From an uncultured Lachnospiraceae bacterium (GTDB lineage Bacteria; Bacillota; Clostridia; Lachnospirales; Lachnospiraceae), in assembly GCA_910584205.1 (NCBI GenBank), contig CAJUAA010000007.1, positions 62,001-126,000 on the forward strand: a stretch of DNA of 64,000 nucleotides, read 5' to 3'. Shown here in pieces: positions 43,532-52,210 of this stretch. Made by a program: the position numbers and the translations under genes. Under the pieces are notes generated by a model. That model made no database searches. It was not told where the DNA came from and saw only the letters and a program-made list of their open reading frames with translations. How positions within the stretch are numbered: the first letter of the stretch is position 1; the number at the start of each line of letters is the position of its first letter.

Positions 43532-44664
43532 GCATCCGCTCCCGTCTTTTCACGGATCAGGCCGATGATCCGCTGCTGGTCCTCCCTGGTCAGATACGGA
43601 GACAGCGGCAGCGCCAGCACTCTGCCGCACACATCCGTCGTCACCGGAAACGTCTCCCCATACAGGCAGCACTCCCGGAACGCCGTCTGCTGATGCATGC
43701 CCCGCTGATAGTAGATCATGGAAGGCACGCCGTGCTCTTTCAGATGCGCCTGCACCGCGTCCCGTTCTTCCCGGTTTTTCAAAAGGATGCTGTACTGTGC
43801 CCAGCCGGAGCCAAGCCCCTCCGGGATTGTCGGAATTTTCACAAACTCCTTCAGCCCTTTGGCGTATTCTGCGGCCAGCGCGTCCGTATCCGCCAGTTCG
43901 TATTCCGTAAACGCCCGGAATTTTACCTGCAGGACCGCCGCCTGAATCGTATCCAGACGGGAATTCATGCCGATCCGCACATTGTCATATTTATCGCTGC
44001 CTTTTCCGTGCACCCGATAAGAACGGATCAGCTCCGCCCACTCGTCGCAGTCGGTAAACACCGCGCCTCCGTCCCCGTAGCAGCCCAGCGGTTTTGCAGG
44101 GAAGAAGGATGTGGTCGAGATATCCCCAAAGCTTCCGGCACGTCTTCCGTGGTACTCTCCTCCAAAGCCCTGAGCGGCGTCCTCCAGAATGTACAGGCAG
44201 TACCGGTCCGCAATCTCACGGATCCGGTCGTAATCCGCCGGCAGGCCGAACAGGTCCACGGCGACAATCGCCCGGGGAGTGAGCTTTCCTTCCGCCAGAA
44301 CCGCCTTTATCGCACGCTCCAGACTGTCCGGGTCCATATTGAACGTATCCTCCAGAATGTCCGTAAACACCGGCGTGGCGCCCTCATAGGCCGCCGTCTC
44401 CGCCGAGGAAAAGAACGTAAAATCCGGTACAAAGACCGCGTCTCCTTCCCTGATTCCCCACGCCATGAGCGCCAGCGTCAGGGCGTCCGTCCCGTTGGCG
44501 CAGGCGATGCAGTGCCGGACACCCACATACGCGGCCAGCGTCTCCTCCAGCTCTGCCACCTGTCTGCCGCTGATATAATTGGATTCCGTAAGCACCTGCC
44601 CAATGGCGGCGTCCATCCCTTCTTTCAGCACCTCATACTGTTTTTTCAGATCCCGAAACTGCAT
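43528..44664 (-). CDS. wbpE: UDP-2-acetamido-2-deoxy-3-oxo-glucuronate aminotransferase (WbpE/WlbC-like)
   Basis: A 378-residue DegT/DnrJ-family sugar aminotransferase. The PLP lysine is K191 in SFFPAKPLGCYGDGGAVF, almost identical to that stretch in Pseudomonas WbpE as I recall it. ACANGTDAL near 55-62, EDAAQ at 161-165, and RIGMNSRLDTIQAA also match. It would convert the 3-keto sugar made by the WlbA-like oxidase at 48548 into the 3-amino sugar. The true start is the ATG at 44664; the frame runs 54 codons further through the carrier-protein gene. It follows the carrier protein with one base between stop and start. Confidence 0.88.
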   Translation of the reverse strand: MQFRDLKKQYEVLKEGMDAAIGQVLTESNYISGRQVAELEETLAAYVGVRHCIACANGTDALTLALMAWGIREGDAVFVPDFTFFSSAETAAYEGATPVFTDILEDTFNMDPDSLERAIKAVLAEGKLTPRAIVAVDLFGLPADYDRIREIADRYCLYILEDAAQGFGGEYHGRRAGSFGDISTTSFFPAKPLGCYGDGGAVFTDCDEWAELIRSYRVHGKGSDKYDNVRIGMNSRLDTIQAAVLQVKFRAFTEYELADTDALAAEYAKGLKEFVKIPTIPEGLGSGWAQYSILLKNREERDAVQAHLKEHGVPSMIYYQRGMHQQTAFRECCLYGETFPVTTDVCGRVLALPLSPYLTREDQQRIIGLIREKTGADA

Positions 44665-44665
44665 C

Positions 44666-44896
44666 TTACTCTTCTCCTTTGATCCTCTCGCACAGATTCC
44701 AGATCCCTTCCGCGGAATTAAAATTCTCCGGCACGATCTCCTCCGCCGGAATCTCAATGCCGAACTGCTCCTCGATCTCCGCAATGAGCGTGATGACATC
44801 AAAGGATTCCAGCAGTCCGTCATCAATCAGTTCCTTTTCCCGTTCAAAATCAATCTCCGGCTTTAACGCCGACAGCACTTCCATCAACGCTTCCAT
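44666..44896 (-). CDS. acyl/peptidyl carrier protein
   Basis: A 76-residue four-helix carrier protein. The phosphopantetheine serine is S31 in DDGLLESFDVITLIAEI, and the acidic helix II that follows is normal. AGGAGG lies 8 bases before the ATG at 44896; the longer frame from 44986 overlaps the decarboxylase gene. It is not the fatty-acid ACP, because it lies between a PLP decarboxylase and a sugar aminotransferase. An adenylation enzyme is in the same operon. The likely load is an amino acid. Confidence 0.88.
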   Translation of the reverse strand: MEALMEVLSALKPEIDFEREKELIDDGLLESFDVITLIAEIEEQFGIEIPAEEIVPENFNSAEGIWNLCERIKGEE

Positions 44897-44912
44897 CCTC
44901 GATACCTCCTCT

Positions 44913-46088
44913 TCATTCCTCTCTCCATGTATTCCATGTCCATGTCTCCAGCCCGTCTCTTTGAAGCCGGGCGCCCTCCGCTTCACTGTACAGCCAGATC
45001 TTCGGCATTCTGCGGCTTAAGAACAGATAGATCCCTTCCGTCACCGAATAGGCCCCGATGTTGTGAAATACCAGATAATCGCCCACTCTGGCGTCCGGAA
45101 GGCTAAGCTTTTTCAAAAGGACATCCGCCACCGTGCACAGAGAACCATAGACCGTCCATTCCTCCTCCTTCTGTTCCAGCGGATGCTGCGGGAAGAAGGA
45201 AAGAACCGGCGTCTTCATGGCCATGTTCTGTCCATAGTAATTCACATGGTGGATTCCTCCGTCCACAATGCATACGTTAACCGCGTCATTTTTCTTCTGG
45301 TCTACAATCCGGGTTACATAATAACCGCAGGACGCCGTCAGAAACCGTCCCATTTCAAAGATGATCTCATAAGGCCTCTTCTCCCGGAACAGCTCCGCAA
45401 ATTCCGCCAGAAGCTTCCGGTCCTCCTCCGGGTCGTCCTTTGTAAAATACGGCACCCCCAGACCCGGACCGAACTCCAGCACCCGGGTGGTAAATCCTTC
45501 TTCCTCTTCCAGCCTCTGGATCAGCCCCTCCATATACGCAAGTTCCGCGGCGATCTTTTTGACTGCTTTCTTCTGCGTCCCCGAAAAATACTGAAGGCCC
45601 GTGATCCGAAGGCCCGGAAATTCCGCCCTCTTCCGGATCAGTTCCGTTACATCCGCCTCGCTCATGCCGAACTGGTTGCCGCTGGTCACCCGAAGCAGGA
45701 TCTCCACCCGCTTCCCCAGCTCCGCCGCGCACCGGTCCACCAGAGCCGCCTGGCTTTTCGATTCCGCCGTATAATGGACCACGCCCTGTTCCATGGCATA
45801 ACGGACGTCCTCATACTCCTTGTTGACGCCGGACAGAACGATCTTGTCCATAGGAAGCCCGTTCTGCACACAGATATGAAATTCTCCCGGCGAACACACC
45901 TCATACCGGTCCACATGGGCGTCCAGCGCCCCCACCAGGAACGGATTGGCCTTAATGGCAAAGCAGATGCGGGCCGGCCGGAGGCTCTCTGCCACCCACG
46001 CCGCGCGCGCTTTCAAAACATCGGTATCAAACACATAGGAAGGCGTCCCCAGAGACACCGCCAGGTTTTCCAGTCTTCTCTCATCCAA
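44913..46088 (-). CDS. fold-III PLP-dependent decarboxylase (LysA/ODC/BtrK-like)
   Basis: A 391-residue alanine-racemase-fold decarboxylase. The PLP lysine is K46 in CFAIKANPF, the phosphate loop lies in EFGPGLGVPYF, EMGRFLTASCGYYV replaces the usual EPGR, and the C-terminal YGSLCTVADVL holds the cysteine/aspartate pair of the partner subunit. The family includes diaminopimelate and ornithine decarboxylases. It also includes BtrK, which decarboxylates glutamate bound to a carrier protein in butirosin synthesis. The adjacent carrier protein and adenylation enzyme suggest a carrier-bound or soon-to-be-bound amino acid. It overlaps the adenylation gene by eight bases. Confidence 0.85.
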   Translation of the reverse strand: MDERRLENLAVSLGTPSYVFDTDVLKARAAWVAESLRPARICFAIKANPFLVGALDAHVDRYEVCSPGEFHICVQNGLPMDKIVLSGVNKEYEDVRYAMEQGVVHYTAESKSQAALVDRCAAELGKRVEILLRVTSGNQFGMSEADVTELIRKRAEFPGLRITGLQYFSGTQKKAVKKIAAELAYMEGLIQRLEEEEGFTTRVLEFGPGLGVPYFTKDDPEEDRKLLAEFAELFREKRPYEIIFEMGRFLTASCGYYVTRIVDQKKNDAVNVCIVDGGIHHVNYYGQNMAMKTPVLSFFPQHPLEQKEEEWTVYGSLCTVADVLLKKLSLPDARVGDYLVFHNIGAYSVTEGIYLFLSRRMPKIWLYSEAEGARLQRDGLETWTWNTWREE

Positions 46089-47622
46089 CAGTTCCTACCT
46101 CCTGCTGTTCCTTGTATTCCTTCATCAGCGTCTTTCGGTCGATCTTCCCGTTTTTCGTGATCGGCATGGTCTCCACCTTCCGGAATATATTGGGAATCAT
46201 AAACCTCGGAAGCTTTTCTGTCAACTGTCTTATGATCTCTTTTGCGTCCGGCTCTCCCACATAAAAACCGATGATCTTCGTATTCGGCTCATCATAGATG
46301 CAGCAGACCCGGGAAATCCCTTCCACCGCCTGAAAGGCCGTCTCGATCTCTCCCAGCTCGATCCGGTGTCCCATATGCTTGATCTGAAAATCCTTCCGGG
46401 TGACATAATACAGTTCTCCCTGCCCGTCATACCGTCCCAGGTCCCCGGTCCGGTAGATCAGTTCCGGATACCGGTCATTCAAAGGATTCTGCACAAATGC
46501 CTGGTCCGTCTTCTCCCGGTTCCGGTAATATCCAAGCGCCAGCGCGGTTCCCGCCACGCAGATCTCTCCCAGCTTCCCCGGTTCCTCCACCAGCCGGTCC
46601 GATTCGTCCAGCAGAAAGACCCGTTCGTTGGGAAACGCCTCCCCGATGGGGATGGAGTCCTCCTCGGCAAAGGCCCGTTCCCGGCCGATCACATAATACG
46701 TACAGTTGCAGGTAATCTCCGTGGGACCATACAGATTTACATAAAGTGCCTCCGGCACGTACTGCCTCCAGTAGTTCAGATGCTTGACCGGCATCACCTC
46801 TCCGCTGAACATGACCCGGCGGATGCTTCCCGGCACCTTGTACCGGAATCCTTTCAGCATGGAAATGATGCACAGCGCCGAAACTGCCCAGGTCAGGCTG
46901 GTCACTTTCCTGTCATCCAGGAAATCCAGAAGTTTCTTCGGTACACTGAAAAATTTTTTAGGAATCACTTCCAGCGTGGCGCCTGTCTTCAGCGCCGGAT
47001 AGATGTCCTTTACGGACACGTCAAAATCAAAGGGGGCCTGTCCGCCTATGACATCCTCCCGTTCAAACCCGAACAGTTCCGTAAAATATTCCGTAAAATC
47101 AATCACAGAGCGGTGGCAGACCACAACTCCCTTGGGGACGCCCGTGGAACCCGAGGTAAAGATCGCATACAGCGGATCCGTATCGCAGAAACCCTTTCGT
47201 CTGGCCGCCAGCCCTTCCTCATCGATCTCATGCTCCAGCAGCTCCTCCGCCAGAAGCACCTCCCCGTCAAAACCGGACAGATCCAGCTGCTCCGCCAGCG
47301 TCCGCGTGGTCACCAGCAGCCGGGCCTCCAGCGTCCCGAGAATCATCCGGATCCGTTCCGCCGGCTGTTCCGGTTCCACCAACGTATAAAAGCAGCCCGC
47401 GCAGACTGCTCCCATAAATACATTCAATGTCCGGGCTTCCTTTTCCATCAGGACCGGCACCGGCTGATTCCCTGCAAGCTTCGGAAGCAGGGCGCTGCCG
47501 ATCCTTTTGGCGTTTTCCAGCACCTGTCCGTAGGCATAACTGTTTTCCAGATCCTCAAAGGCTGCCTTTTCGGGGCAGGACCGCGCGCTTGTCTCCAGAT
47601 ATTCCAGAATATTCCGAACCAT
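46081..47622 (-). CDS. amino-acid adenylation enzyme, DltA/NRPS A-domain-like
   Basis: A 513-residue ANL-superfamily enzyme. Core motifs: FTSGSTGVPKGV near 153-164, FDFDVSVKDIYPAL near 205-218 with the aspartate that contacts the amino group of amino-acid substrates, NLYGPTEIT, YRTGDLGRYD, and NGKIDRK with catalytic K493. The FDxSVxDIY form is that of DltA, which activates D-alanine, so an amino acid is likelier than a fatty acid. It should load the carrier protein at 44666. Stand-alone length, with no fused carrier or condensation domain. Specificity residues were not modelled. Confidence 0.88.
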   Translation of the reverse strand: MVRNILEYLETSARSCPEKAAFEDLENSYAYGQVLENAKRIGSALLPKLAGNQPVPVLMEKEARTLNVFMGAVCAGCFYTLVEPEQPAERIRMILGTLEARLLVTTRTLAEQLDLSGFDGEVLLAEELLEHEIDEEGLAARRKGFCDTDPLYAIFTSGSTGVPKGVVVCHRSVIDFTEYFTELFGFEREDVIGGQAPFDFDVSVKDIYPALKTGATLEVIPKKFFSVPKKLLDFLDDRKVTSLTWAVSALCIISMLKGFRYKVPGSIRRVMFSGEVMPVKHLNYWRQYVPEALYVNLYGPTEITCNCTYYVIGRERAFAEEDSIPIGEAFPNERVFLLDESDRLVEEPGKLGEICVAGTALALGYYRNREKTDQAFVQNPLNDRYPELIYRTGDLGRYDGQGELYYVTRKDFQIKHMGHRIELGEIETAFQAVEGISRVCCIYDEPNTKIIGFYVGEPDAKEIIRQLTEKLPRFMIPNIFRKVETMPITKNGKIDRKTLMKEYKEQQEVGTVG

Positions 47623-47655
47623 GATGTCTCCTTTTCCTCTTTTCCTGCGGTTTCT

Positions 47656-48567
47656 CTATGACTTTCTGCTTTCCAGCACTTTCCTCGCGGGATTGCCGAA
47701 CTGCTTCTCTCCCTCCGGCACGTCTCTGATCGCCACCGCTCCAAGGCCCAGATACGCTCCGTCTCCCACGCAGACCCGGTTTGTGGTCACGGCCATGGGT
47801 GCCACATACGTATGTACTCCCACCCGGCAGTGTCCGGAGATGCTGGCCTTCCCGCTGATGAGCGTCTCTTCGCCGATTCTGCAGTTATGCCCCACATCGC
47901 CCACCATACCAATCATGGACCCTTTTCCCAGTACGGTAGTCCTGGTATCTCCCGCCGCCAGCACCGCTCCCGCCAGAAGAAGGCAGCCGTCCTCTATGAC
48001 GGTTCCCGCCAGATGCGGCAGCGTCCGGCACGCGCCGCTTTTGGGACGGTAGATATCCGCGTCCTCCGTCCCGATGACGCAGTGCTCCTTGATGATCACG
48101 TCATTTCCGATGCGGACATGGTCCCTGATGACCGTGCCGGCGCCGATCTCGCACCGGTCTCCGATGGCCACATCCCGGCCGATCACACAGAACGGCCCGA
48201 CGTTCACATTTTCGCCCATCCGCACATCCCGGCTGATATAGCTTCCGTTCACCAGCTCATACTCCGCCTTTGGCAGCCGCTCACAGATGCGGTTCAGCAC
48301 ATCTCCATACAGATTTTTCGGCGCGTCGCTTTTCAGCTGTACGCAGGAGCTGTTAAGCGACAGCAGACAGTCCTGCCTGGTAATGAAGATGCTGTTTGAG
48401 ATCCCTGTATAATCTTCCGACAGGTCCCCTTTGACAAATATGACCGAATGCCCTTCCGGCTCCTCCGGATCCGATACTCCATAAATCCGGAAATCCTTCT
48501 GCCCCTGCCGGACAAACCCGTCTCCGATCAGCTCACTGGCCCAAAGCTCACATATCTGAAACATCAA
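47656..48567 (-). CDS. LpxD-like left-handed beta-helix acyltransferase
   Basis: A 303-residue protein. Residues about 1-105 form an N-terminal domain, and about 110-295 are hexapeptide repeats (VRMGENVNVGPFCVIG, CEIGAGTVIRDHVRIG, CRIGEETLISGKASISG). Order and length match LpxD, which transfers an acyl group from acyl carrier protein to an amino sugar. No other lipid A gene is present. In this operon it fills the place of WbpD, and I infer that it moves the carrier-bound aminoacyl group onto the 3-amino group of the nucleotide sugar. It overlaps the oxidase gene by 20 bases. Confidence 0.82.
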   Translation of the reverse strand: MMFQICELWASELIGDGFVRQGQKDFRIYGVSDPEEPEGHSVIFVKGDLSEDYTGISNSIFITRQDCLLSLNSSCVQLKSDAPKNLYGDVLNRICERLPKAEYELVNGSYISRDVRMGENVNVGPFCVIGRDVAIGDRCEIGAGTVIRDHVRIGNDVIIKEHCVIGTEDADIYRPKSGACRTLPHLAGTVIEDGCLLLAGAVLAAGDTRTTVLGKGSMIGMVGDVGHNCRIGEETLISGKASISGHCRVGVHTYVAPMAVTTNRVCVGDGAYLGLGAVAIRDVPEGEKQFGNPARKVLESRKS

Positions 48568-49636
48568 ATTCTCCCATCATATCCGTACTTTGAAAACCCT
48601 TCAGCGGCAGTTTTACAGGACGGCCTTCCTTCTGGCTTTTGTAGACGGCCAGCACCAGCTCCAGCGCATTCCGCCCGGCCTCTGCGTCCACATAAGGCTT
48701 TCTGTCCTGTCGGATGGCCTCCATCATATCCGCATAGAGGCTGGCGTGCCCGTTTCCGTACACATTGCTGGTGGCCTCCTGAAGCCCTTTTCTGTCCTCG
48801 TCCGCAGACGTCTCATCCGCAAAATTCCATACGTCAATGTTGTTCGTGGACGTCCCGCCAAGCTTCACGGTTCCGTTTTCCCCGAAAATATACAGCGTCT
48901 CCTCCAGATTCCGCGGATACACATTGGTCGTCCCCTCAATGGTCGCCACCGCGCCGTTTCGGAACTTCACCACTGCCATGCCCACGTCCTCGGCCTCCAG
49001 ATACGGATGGAACTGCTGCCTTGTCACGCCGTACACCTCGTCCACTTCATCGCCGAACATCCAGCGCAGCAGGTCGATCCCGTGGATGCACTGGTTCATC
49101 AGCGCCCCGCCGTCCGACGCCCATTTTCCCCTCCAGGGTGCCTGGTCGTAATAGCCCTGGTTCCGGTTCCAGCGCACATGGACCGAGCCGTGGGACAGCT
49201 TCCCAAAACGGCCTGCCTCCAGCGCCTTCCTCGTCTCCTGCACCGCCCGGTTAAACCGGTTCTGATGGCAGGCGGACACCTTCACTCCGGTCTCCAGGCT
49301 TCTGCGGACGATCTTGTCCGCATCCTCCATACTCATGGCGATGGGCTTCTCGATGATGCAGTTTACCCCATGGTCGATGCAGAACAGCGCGATCTCGGCA
49401 TGGACTCCGCTCTCCGTGGCGATCCCCACCAGCTCCGGCCGCACCTCCTCCACCATCTTCCGATAATCCGTATACCGCGCAATCGAACGGTCGTCCGAAA
49501 GCCCGGCGTCTGCCAGAATCTGTTCCATCTGTTCCGGAACCGTATCGCAGACCGCCGTGAATTCCAGTCCGTTTTCCTTTACCGCCTTCACATGATTTTT
49601 CGCAATCCGGCCGCAGCCGATCAATGCATATTTCAT
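48548..49636 (-). CDS. wlbA: UDP-N-acetylglucosaminuronate 3-dehydrogenase (WlbA/WbpB-like)
   Basis: A 362-residue Gfo/Idh/MocA oxidoreductase. ALIGCGRIAKNHVKAV is the NAD site, IIEKPIAMSMEDAD holds the catalytic lysine, and HQNRFNRAVQ, RWNRNQGYYDQAPWRGKWA and NQCIHGIDLLRWM are the WlbA substrate-site motifs. It should oxidise UDP-GlcNAcA at C3 before amination by the WbpE-like enzyme. Its stop and the dehydrogenase start/stop are arranged with a one-base overlap, consistent with ordered synthesis of pathway enzymes. Confidence 0.9.
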   Translation of the reverse strand: MKYALIGCGRIAKNHVKAVKENGLEFTAVCDTVPEQMEQILADAGLSDDRSIARYTDYRKMVEEVRPELVGIATESGVHAEIALFCIDHGVNCIIEKPIAMSMEDADKIVRRSLETGVKVSACHQNRFNRAVQETRKALEAGRFGKLSHGSVHVRWNRNQGYYDQAPWRGKWASDGGALMNQCIHGIDLLRWMFGDEVDEVYGVTRQQFHPYLEAEDVGMAVVKFRNGAVATIEGTTNVYPRNLEETLYIFGENGTVKLGGTSTNNIDVWNFADETSADEDRKGLQEATSNVYGNGHASLYADMMEAIRQDRKPYVDAEAGRNALELVLAVYKSQKEGRPVKLPLKGFQSTDMMGEFDVSDM

Positions 49637-50949
49637 TACAGTACCTCGATGTTCTCTCTGTTCTTCAGCTGTTTCATGACATTTTTTGTATCAAATACCG
49701 CCGCTGCATGCTGCTGTACAAATTCATAGTCTACATTGGTGTGAGCGGCGGTAACCATGACCAGATCCGCGCTTTCCACCAGCTCCAGGCTCAGTTCCGG
49801 TTCGCTGCTTCTCGTCGTTCCCTTATAGCAGTACTGACGCACCCACGGATCAAAATACACGACCTCGGCGCCGGTCTTTTCCAGCTCCTCGATCACGCGC
49901 AGCGCCGGACTCTCCCGGTAATCGTCGATGTCCTGCTTGTAGGCCACTCCCAGCACCAGCACCCTGGAACCGTTCAGCGCTTTCCTGAAACGGTTCAGAA
50001 TCATCCCGGCGCGCTCCACGCAGTAGGCCGGCATCCGGTCGTTGATCATCATGGAGCTTTCGATCATGGACGTGTGAAACCCGTATTCCCTCGCTTTCCA
50101 GGACAGATAGTAGGGATCCAGCGGGATACAGTGCCCGCCCAAGCCCGGACCGGGATAGAACGGCTGGAATCCGTAGGGCTTCGTACTCGCCGCGTCGATT
50201 ACCTCCCAGATACTGATGCCCATCTCGTTGCAAAGCATGGCAAGCTCGTTGATCAGGCCGATGTTGATGTTCCGGTACGTATTTTCCAGAATCTTCTCCA
50301 TCTCCGCTATGGCCGGAGAAGAGACTTCTTTTACATCCCCCTCCAGCACGGCCCGGTACATGGCCGCGATCACTTCCGTGGCGTCCCTGCCGATGCCGCC
50401 CACCACCTTCGGCGTATTTTTTGTCTTATAGATCAGGTTGCCCGGATCCACACGCTCCGGTGAAAATCCGAGATAAAAATCCTCCCCGCACCGAAGGCCG
50501 GAACCCTTCTCCAGAATCGGGCGGACCAGTTCTTCCGTCGTCCCCGGATAGGTGGTGGACTCCAGCACCACCATCGTATTTTTTTTCAAATGCTTCGCAA
50601 TCTCGGCGGTAGAGTCCCGCACGCAGCTCAAATCCGGCTCCTGATGGATGTCCAGAGGCGTCGGCACACAGATCGCGATAAAATCCACGTCTTTGATAAA
50701 GGCAAAATCCGAGGTCGCCGACAAAAGCCCTTCGTCCACCAGCTTCTTCAAGTCCTTGTCCACCACATCGCCAATGTAGTTGTGCCCCTGGTTCACCATC
50801 TCCACTTTAGCCGGCTGCTCGTCGAAACCGATGGTCTTAAATCCCGCTTTCGCCTTTTCCACCGCCAGAGGCAGTCCCACATAGCCAAGGCCGATCACGC
50901 CCACGGTGATCTCTCTTTCTGCGATTTTATCCAGTAACCGTTGTTTCAC
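49636..50949 (-). CDS. wbpA: UDP-N-acetyl-D-glucosamine 6-dehydrogenase (WbpA-like), GTG start
   Basis: A 437-residue nucleotide-sugar dehydrogenase: VGVIGLGYVGLPLAVEKA near the N-terminus, FSPERVDPGN, and the catalytic cysteine in GPGLGGHCIPLDPYYLSWKA, the WbpA/TuaD style, distinct from the WecC style at 26802. VAYKQDIDDYRESP closes the UDP domain. It would make UDP-GlcNAcA from UDP-GlcNAc, the first step of the diamino-uronate route. The GTG at 50949 is chosen because AGAGG lies 8 bases upstream and the next ATG (51000) falls inside the GT4 gene. Confidence 0.92.
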   Translation of the reverse strand: MKQRLLDKIAEREITVGVIGLGYVGLPLAVEKAKAGFKTIGFDEQPAKVEMVNQGHNYIGDVVDKDLKKLVDEGLLSATSDFAFIKDVDFIAICVPTPLDIHQEPDLSCVRDSTAEIAKHLKKNTMVVLESTTYPGTTEELVRPILEKGSGLRCGEDFYLGFSPERVDPGNLIYKTKNTPKVVGGIGRDATEVIAAMYRAVLEGDVKEVSSPAIAEMEKILENTYRNINIGLINELAMLCNEMGISIWEVIDAASTKPYGFQPFYPGPGLGGHCIPLDPYYLSWKAREYGFHTSMIESSMMINDRMPAYCVERAGMILNRFRKALNGSRVLVLGVAYKQDIDDYRESPALRVIEELEKTGAEVVYFDPWVRQYCYKGTTRSSEPELSLELVESADLVMVTAAHTNVDYEFVQQHAAAVFDTKNVMKQLKNRENIEVL

Positions 50950-50953
50950 TTTT

Positions 50954-52195
50954 CTACCTCTCAATTCCGCTGTCCGCGCACAGAATCCGTTCCAGCTCAT
51001 CCGTCAGGTTTTTAAAATCATACTGTCTGACCGCTTCTGACGCACGGCTGCAGTATTCCTCGTACTGCTCCCGATCCATTTCATAAAAACCATATACCGC
51101 ATCCGCCATCTCCTGCGGGCTTCCCGCCTTTATGCTGACGCCGCACCGGTTCTCCTCCAGAATGTCAAAGTTCGTCCGGATGTTGGAAACCGTCGGCCTG
51201 CCGGACGCCATATAGTCAAACATCTTGTTCATGCTCAGCCCGTAGTCTGTGACCCGATCGCTGATTCCGGTCATAATGTTCAGATCTCCCTTTGAAAGAA
51301 TGTTCGGGATATACTTCTTGTCCACCTTTCCCTTGAAAACCACGTTTGTAATCTGCTTTTTCCGGCAGTATTCCTTCAGTTCTTCCTCCAGATATCCGCC
51401 TCCGAACAGAAGGAACTGTATATCTTCCCGGTCCTTCAGACGGTCCGCGGCATCCAGAATATCATACATGGCGTTGGCTTTTCCCATGGAGCCGGTGTAC
51501 AGCACTTTGAACGTGTCCGTTCTGTCCAGATCCGCATCCGGATACTGCTCCTCCTGCTCCTGCCGGCGATACGCGCTTAAATCCACCCCGTTGTTGATGT
51601 AGAATATCTTATCCAGCGAGACATCACCGTCCCATCCCTGGTCCACAATGTACTGTTTTCCGCCGTACATGGTAAAGAGAACCGCATCCGCTTTTTGATA
51701 GATCCAGTGCTCCAGGCCGTACAGGAGCTTCGTGATCAGCTGCTTTTCTTTTATGGCGCCGTATTCCACCAGCGTCAGCGGCCACAGGTCCGCGATCTCC
51801 ACCACACACCTGCAACGGTATTTTTTTGCAAGCAGAATCCCCGCCACGCAGGTCAGCGGATGAACCGACGTGGCCATGATCACATCCGGCCGGTTAAACC
51901 GCCCCGTCTGCGTAAACAGCCGAAACGTATAGTCAAAAAAGTTCAAAATCCTCCGGATTCCGTTTCCCTCATAATTCCTCGCCTTCAAAAAGACATACCG
52001 AATTCCGTCAATCCGTCTGGCGCTTACGTTCCGTCCGTCCGTAATCAGATTTTCATCCGACAGATGCACGGAACTGGCGGCGAAAATGGTCACCTTATGT
52101 CCCTTCTTCTGCAGATACCTGGCAAAATGATACGGACGCGCCAGCGGGTACAGGCTGGGCGGCACCGCATAGTGGTTGAATAACCAGATGTTCAT
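50954..52195 (-). CDS. glycosyltransferase family 4, WbuB-like
   Basis: A 413-residue GT-B enzyme, WLFNHYAVPPSLYPLARPYH at the start, ATSVHPLTCVAGILLAKKY, VEIADLWPLTL, and MNKMFDYMASGRPTVSN as donor site. It is a paralogue of the GT4 at 29764 with the same domain arrangement. It is encoded close to the PglC-like initiating transferase and may add the second sugar of the unit C repeat. Donor unknown. Confidence 0.88.
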   Translation of the reverse strand: MNIWLFNHYAVPPSLYPLARPYHFARYLQKKGHKVTIFAASSVHLSDENLITDGRNVSARRIDGIRYVFLKARNYEGNGIRRILNFFDYTFRLFTQTGRFNRPDVIMATSVHPLTCVAGILLAKKYRCRCVVEIADLWPLTLVEYGAIKEKQLITKLLYGLEHWIYQKADAVLFTMYGGKQYIVDQGWDGDVSLDKIFYINNGVDLSAYRRQEQEEQYPDADLDRTDTFKVLYTGSMGKANAMYDILDAADRLKDREDIQFLLFGGGYLEEELKEYCRKKQITNVVFKGKVDKKYIPNILSKGDLNIMTGISDRVTDYGLSMNKMFDYMASGRPTVSNIRTNFDILEENRCGVSIKAGSPQEMADAVYGFYEMDREQYEEYCSRASEAVRQYDFKNLTDELERILCADSGIER

Positions 52196-52210
52196 ACTTT
52201 TGTCTCCTTT

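Noticed and set aside
47656..48567. Calling the beta-helix acyltransferase lpxD of lipid A synthesis
   Set aside because: No other lipid A gene is present and the surroundings are Gram-positive. The family resemblance is used only for its carrier-protein dependence.
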